DNA from: FW021-bin31 sp964478125
Lineage (GTDB): Bacteria > Bacteroidota > Bacteroidia > Chitinophagales > Chitinophagaceae
Reading direction: 5' to 3'
DNA length: 16,546 bases
Assembly: GCA_964478125.1 (NCBI GenBank)
Contig: CAYZGR010000068.1
Coordinates: 1 to 16,546 of the forward strand
Shown here: one piece after another, positions 14,553 through 16,546 of the stretch
How positions within the stretch are numbered: position 1 is the stretch's first letter
Layout of the letters: each line of letters begins with the position of its first letter
Program-made: the position numbers and the translations under genes
Notes under the pieces: model-generated
Seen by the model: the letters and a program-made list of their open reading frames with translations, nothing else
Told to the model about the DNA's origin: nothing
Databases searched by the model: none

Positions 14553-14786
14553 ATGGCAAAATATTTAAAGATAAGCGGAGACAAGGTCGAAAAAGCATTA
14601 TACGATGAAATGCAGGAGAGAGAATTGAAGAGCGGTCGTAGTAGGGTGCATACCAGTAGGGAAGAAACCGCAGCAATAGACTGGTCCCGGGCCGGTGGAG
14701 AAGGGAACAAAGTACCACGGAAGAAGTCTTCTTTAAAAAAGAGCATTGGCAAGAGAAACCACAGTCATAAATTCTACAGAAAATAG
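14553..14786 (+). CDS. Small basic protein of unknown function, coupled to cinA-like gene
   Basis: This is a 77-residue, lysine- and arginine-rich protein starting at an ATG at 14553. I do not recognise a family. The first third (KYLKISGDKVEKALYDEMQERELKSG) is charged and likely helical. The rest is a strongly basic, Ser/Gly/His-containing and probably disordered tail (RKKSSLKKSIGKRNHSHKFYRK), as in nucleic-acid-binding peptides. There is no signal peptide, membrane helix or cysteine. Its TAG (14784-14786) is followed after one base by the ATG of the CinA-like gene, so the two are probably translationally coupled, and this is the main reason to accept it as real. Confidence 0.6.
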   Translation: MAKYLKISGDKVEKALYDEMQERELKSGRSRVHTSREETAAIDWSRAGGEGNKVPRKKSSLKKSIGKRNHSHKFYRK

Positions 14787-14787
14787 C

Positions 14788-15279
14788 ATGTCTTCAGCCG
14801 GCATAATAGCATGCAGCCGTGCCATAGCCAGTCGGCGTCTTTCTATTGCATTTGTGGAAAGCGCCACGGCCGGAAGACTATGTTATGCGTTTTCGCAGGT
14901 ACCTGATGCGGGCAAAATATTCAAAGGCGGATTGGTTTGTTATGATGCTTGCCTGAAAGAAGATGTTTTGCATATACCGGCGAAGCTTATCGAAAAATAT
15001 ACGCCTGAATCGGCAGAGGTCACTGCAGCGTTGGCAGAAAGGCTTCCGCGCTTTATTGAATGCGATATCTCGGTGGCCGTTACCGGACTGACCAGCACCG
15101 GCGGGAGTGAAACGCGGGACAAGCCGGTGGGCACCATGTTTTTCCATATTATATTTAAAAACTATTCAGAAGGCTTCCGGAAAGTGTTTGCAGGATCGCC
15201 GGAGCAAATTGTATCACAGGCCGTGGATTATACCGCTTTCTTGCTCTTAAACCTGTTTCATGATAAAGTGCAACAATAA
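14788..15279 (+). CDS. Stand-alone CinA C-terminal-domain protein (PncC-like nicotinamide-nucleotide amidohydrolase)
   Basis: ATG at 14788 gives 163 residues, the size of single-domain CinA/PncC proteins. The family enzyme deamidates nicotinamide mononucleotide to nicotinic acid mononucleotide in NAD recycling. Motifs are FVESATAGRLCYAFSQVPDAGKIFKGGLVCYDACLK (residues 22-57), where Ser25, Tyr52 and Lys57 line up with the ESCTGG and TYSNEAK segments of E. coli PncC; then 'YTPESAEVTAAL', 'DISVAVTGLTSTGGSETRDKPVGTMFFHI' and the C-terminal 'GSPEQIVSQAVDYTAFLLLNLF'. ESATAGR instead of ESCTGG is what I would expect of the Bacteroidota stand-alone branch. It sits one base after the small basic gene and converges on the DUF72 gene 41 bases away. 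Enzyme activity is inferred from family. Confidence 0.85.
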   Translation: MSSAGIIACSRAIASRRLSIAFVESATAGRLCYAFSQVPDAGKIFKGGLVCYDACLKEDVLHIPAKLIEKYTPESAEVTAALAERLPRFIECDISVAVTGLTSTGGSETRDKPVGTMFFHIIFKNYSEGFRKVFAGSPEQIVSQAVDYTAFLLLNLFHDKVQQ

Positions 15280-15320
15280 ACAGCCTTTTTGTGGGTATTT
15301 TCTGTAATATTCGTCGAATC

Positions 15321-16052
15321 TCAAGCAGTCAGCTCTATCAGCTTTTTTGCATTATAAACAGCATATGCATTTCCATCGTTATTAAAAAAAGCCCATATGA
15401 TGTGACCTGCCTTTGCCCATTCCTCCATTTTACCAGCGAACTGCCGCAGGAACTGATCGCTGTAAGAGGAGTCAAAACCGGCAGCGCCGTGAAAGCGGAT
15501 ATATATATGGCGGGCAGTAACCCATTCAGCATAGGTCCGGCGGCCGCCGGAGTCCGCTATAACAAAAGCGATATGGTGCTTTTTCAGCAGATCAATGCTT
15601 TCTTTTTCAAGCCAGCTATCGTGCCGGGGCTCCAGGGCAAAGTGATAACCTTTGTATCCTTTCAATGCCTGATAAAAATCCTTTGCTCTTTCTTCATGGA
15701 AGGCAAGATGGGGTGGCAATTGGATCAAAACAGGCCCTAACCGGCTCTTTACAGGATCAAATATTTCAAAGAATTTGGGAAGAGTTTCTTTGGGATCGTT
15801 CAGTTTTTTGATATGGGTAATATACCGGCTGATCTTGGGACAAAACCTAAAGCCTTTCTTAACGGTTTGAGCCCAGTGCTGAACTGTTTCCATTTTTGGC
15901 AAATGATAAAAGCTTGTATTGATCTCCGTTGTGTTAAAATACTGTGCATAGTATGCTAAATACGTTACAGGCTTTATGTCTTCCGGGTAAAAACGCTTGC
16001 GCCAATGCTTATAGCTCCAGCCGGATGTCCCTATATGAATAGCTCCTTTCAT
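15321..16052 (-). CDS. DUF72-family protein (YecE-like)
   Basis: This 243-residue protein is a full-length DUF72 member, a TIM-barrel-like family of unknown biochemical role. The pattern is clear from the start: 'IHIGTSGWSYKHWRKRFYPEDIKPVTYLAYYAQYFNTTEINTSFYHLPKMETVQHWAQTVKKGFRFCPKISRYITHIKKL', then 'LGPVLIQLPPHLAFHEERAKDF', 'HFALEPRHDSWL', 'YIRFHGA', and the ending 'IIWAFFNNDGNAYAVYNAKKL'. All the usual blocks are present and in order, so the gene is intact. ATG at 16050-16052 has an AAGGA about a dozen bases upstream. It converges with the CinA-like gene; ATTCG-T-CGAAT at 15309-15319 is a small palindrome in the gap. Confidence 0.9.
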   Translation of the reverse strand: MKGAIHIGTSGWSYKHWRKRFYPEDIKPVTYLAYYAQYFNTTEINTSFYHLPKMETVQHWAQTVKKGFRFCPKISRYITHIKKLNDPKETLPKFFEIFDPVKSRLGPVLIQLPPHLAFHEERAKDFYQALKGYKGYHFALEPRHDSWLEKESIDLLKKHHIAFVIADSGGRRTYAEWVTARHIYIRFHGAAGFDSSYSDQFLRQFAGKMEEWAKAGHIIWAFFNNDGNAYAVYNAKKLIELTA

Positions 16053-16421
16053 GGTTACTTATATCCTTACTTTCAAAATCATGCCATATAGAGTGCGCAT
16101 GCCACATAATATATTAGAGCAGCCAATGGAAAGAGAAATGATGCCGTTTGGGAGGAGCAAATGTTCCGGATCGAGAAACCTCAGATATGGTATTAAAAGA
16201 GTCAATCTGCACTTTTCCGGACGGCGAATCTTCTGGATAGTTTTATCTTTTTGTATCACTATCATGAGTATAAAGAAAGGGTGGATAATCCCTATAGTTG
16301 TCCGCAATTCGTGAAGCATTATCACCGAACAACCACCACAGGTCCCATTACCATTGTCTTGCCAGGAAGCTATTTGAGGAGTGGAGCTACCTGCTTTTTT
16401 CATTTTCATTGACCGGACCGG
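16053..16421. other. Apparently degraded or non-coding stretch upstream of the DUF72 gene
   Basis: Open frames of 87 to 116 codons occur on both strands here, but none gives text I recognise and they overlap one another. One broken - strand frame (roughly 16090-16360) gives fairly protein-like text such as 'KVQIDSFNTISEVSRSGTFAPPK', but it is interrupted by stops. Together with the truncated recombinase fragment next door this suggests decayed accessory DNA. Confidence 0.4.
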
Positions 16422-16544
16422 CTATAAACCCCAGAAATATTTATTGTAATAAGTTTCCCGGAGGCGAAATCGAACTTTATCAATGTGTTCGTTTATTGAC
16501 CTGACTTCGGCGGTTTTCCCTTTTACAATTTCTGCGTTATGATC
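16422..16544 (-). pseudogene. Fragment resembling the arm DNA-binding domain of a Bacteroidota tyrosine recombinase
   Basis: Reading in from the window edge on the - strand gives 40 codons, DHNAEIVKGKTAEVRSIN and on through EHIDKVRFRLRETYYNKYFWGL, then TAG at 16422-16424. The run 'GKTAEVRSINEHIDKVRFRL' fits the end of the N-terminal arm domain of Bacteroidota phage/transposon-type integrases (pattern 'kgk..ea..iN..ld.ir.ki...y'). A normal integrase would continue for some 300 residues with a core-binding and a catalytic domain. Here it stops at once, and I find no catalytic R-HxxR-Y text in the following 370 bases. The start is outside the window. It is most likely a truncated remnant. The identification rests on a short motif. 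Confidence 0.45.
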
Positions 16545-16546
16545 CC

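Noticed and set aside
16059..16409. A 116-codon - strand frame upstream of the DUF72 gene
   Set aside because: No recognisable domain, odd composition, overlapped by + strand frames of similar size, and no clear initiation signal.
1..16546. CRISPR array or intact insertion sequence
   Set aside because: No regularly spaced repeats and no transposase text in any frame; only a recombinase-like fragment at the right edge.

Overview
The window looks like a chromosomal piece of a Bacteroidota bacterium, most likely from the Chitinophagaceae/Sphingobacteriia side. The support is a SusC/SusD pair, a DUF6520-type small exported protein beside a MauE/DoxX membrane protein, weak or absent Shine-Dalgarno sequences, and at least one good Bacteroidota promoter (TTTG-N20-TAnnTTTG). 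No rRNA, tRNA, CRISPR array or intact mobile element was seen.

Region 1 (1-4434, + strand) is the 3' part of a polysaccharide-utilisation-like operon. It holds a SusC TonB-dependent receptor (5' end outside the window), a SusD lipoprotein, and an exported thioredoxin-like protein with a DUF3738-like C-terminal domain. The SusC frame is cut by an in-frame TAA exactly where a Gln codon is expected, and the last 35 codons continue in the same frame behind it. A 12-bp perfect stem closes the region.

Region 2 (4454-6457, - strand) is a compact regulator/membrane/secreted cassette: AraC-family regulator, MauE-like redox membrane protein, DUF6520 exported protein. A pair of 10-bp direct repeats, 22 bp apart, lies where the -33 element of the MauE promoter should be, a natural candidate for the AraC binding site. 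Parts of this block are visibly more GC-rich than region 1.

Region 3 (6800-9832, + strand) encodes an exported sialate-O-acetylesterase-type carbohydrate esterase and a lipoprotein S1 sulfatase with a CTPSR formylglycine motif and a TTG start. Together with SusCD they suggest use of an acetylated and/or sulfated glycan, though no glycoside hydrolase is present here.

Region 4 (9886-11012, + strand) is a tight ArsR regulator / AHSA1-SRPBCC / YdeI-OmdA operon with a clear promoter and repeated operator-like sequence. Region 5 (11149-14172) has an Aquifex-type aconitase on the - strand, lacking one of the three usual cluster cysteines. It is divergent from a six-helix membrane protein resembling YaaH/SatP acetate/succinate carriers, and two adjacent hairpins lie between them.

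Region 6 (14553-16052) holds a basic 77-residue protein coupled to a stand-alone CinA/PncC-type amidohydrolase, then a convergent DUF72 gene. The right edge (16053-16546) looks decayed and ends in what appears to be a truncated tyrosine-recombinase arm domain on the - strand.
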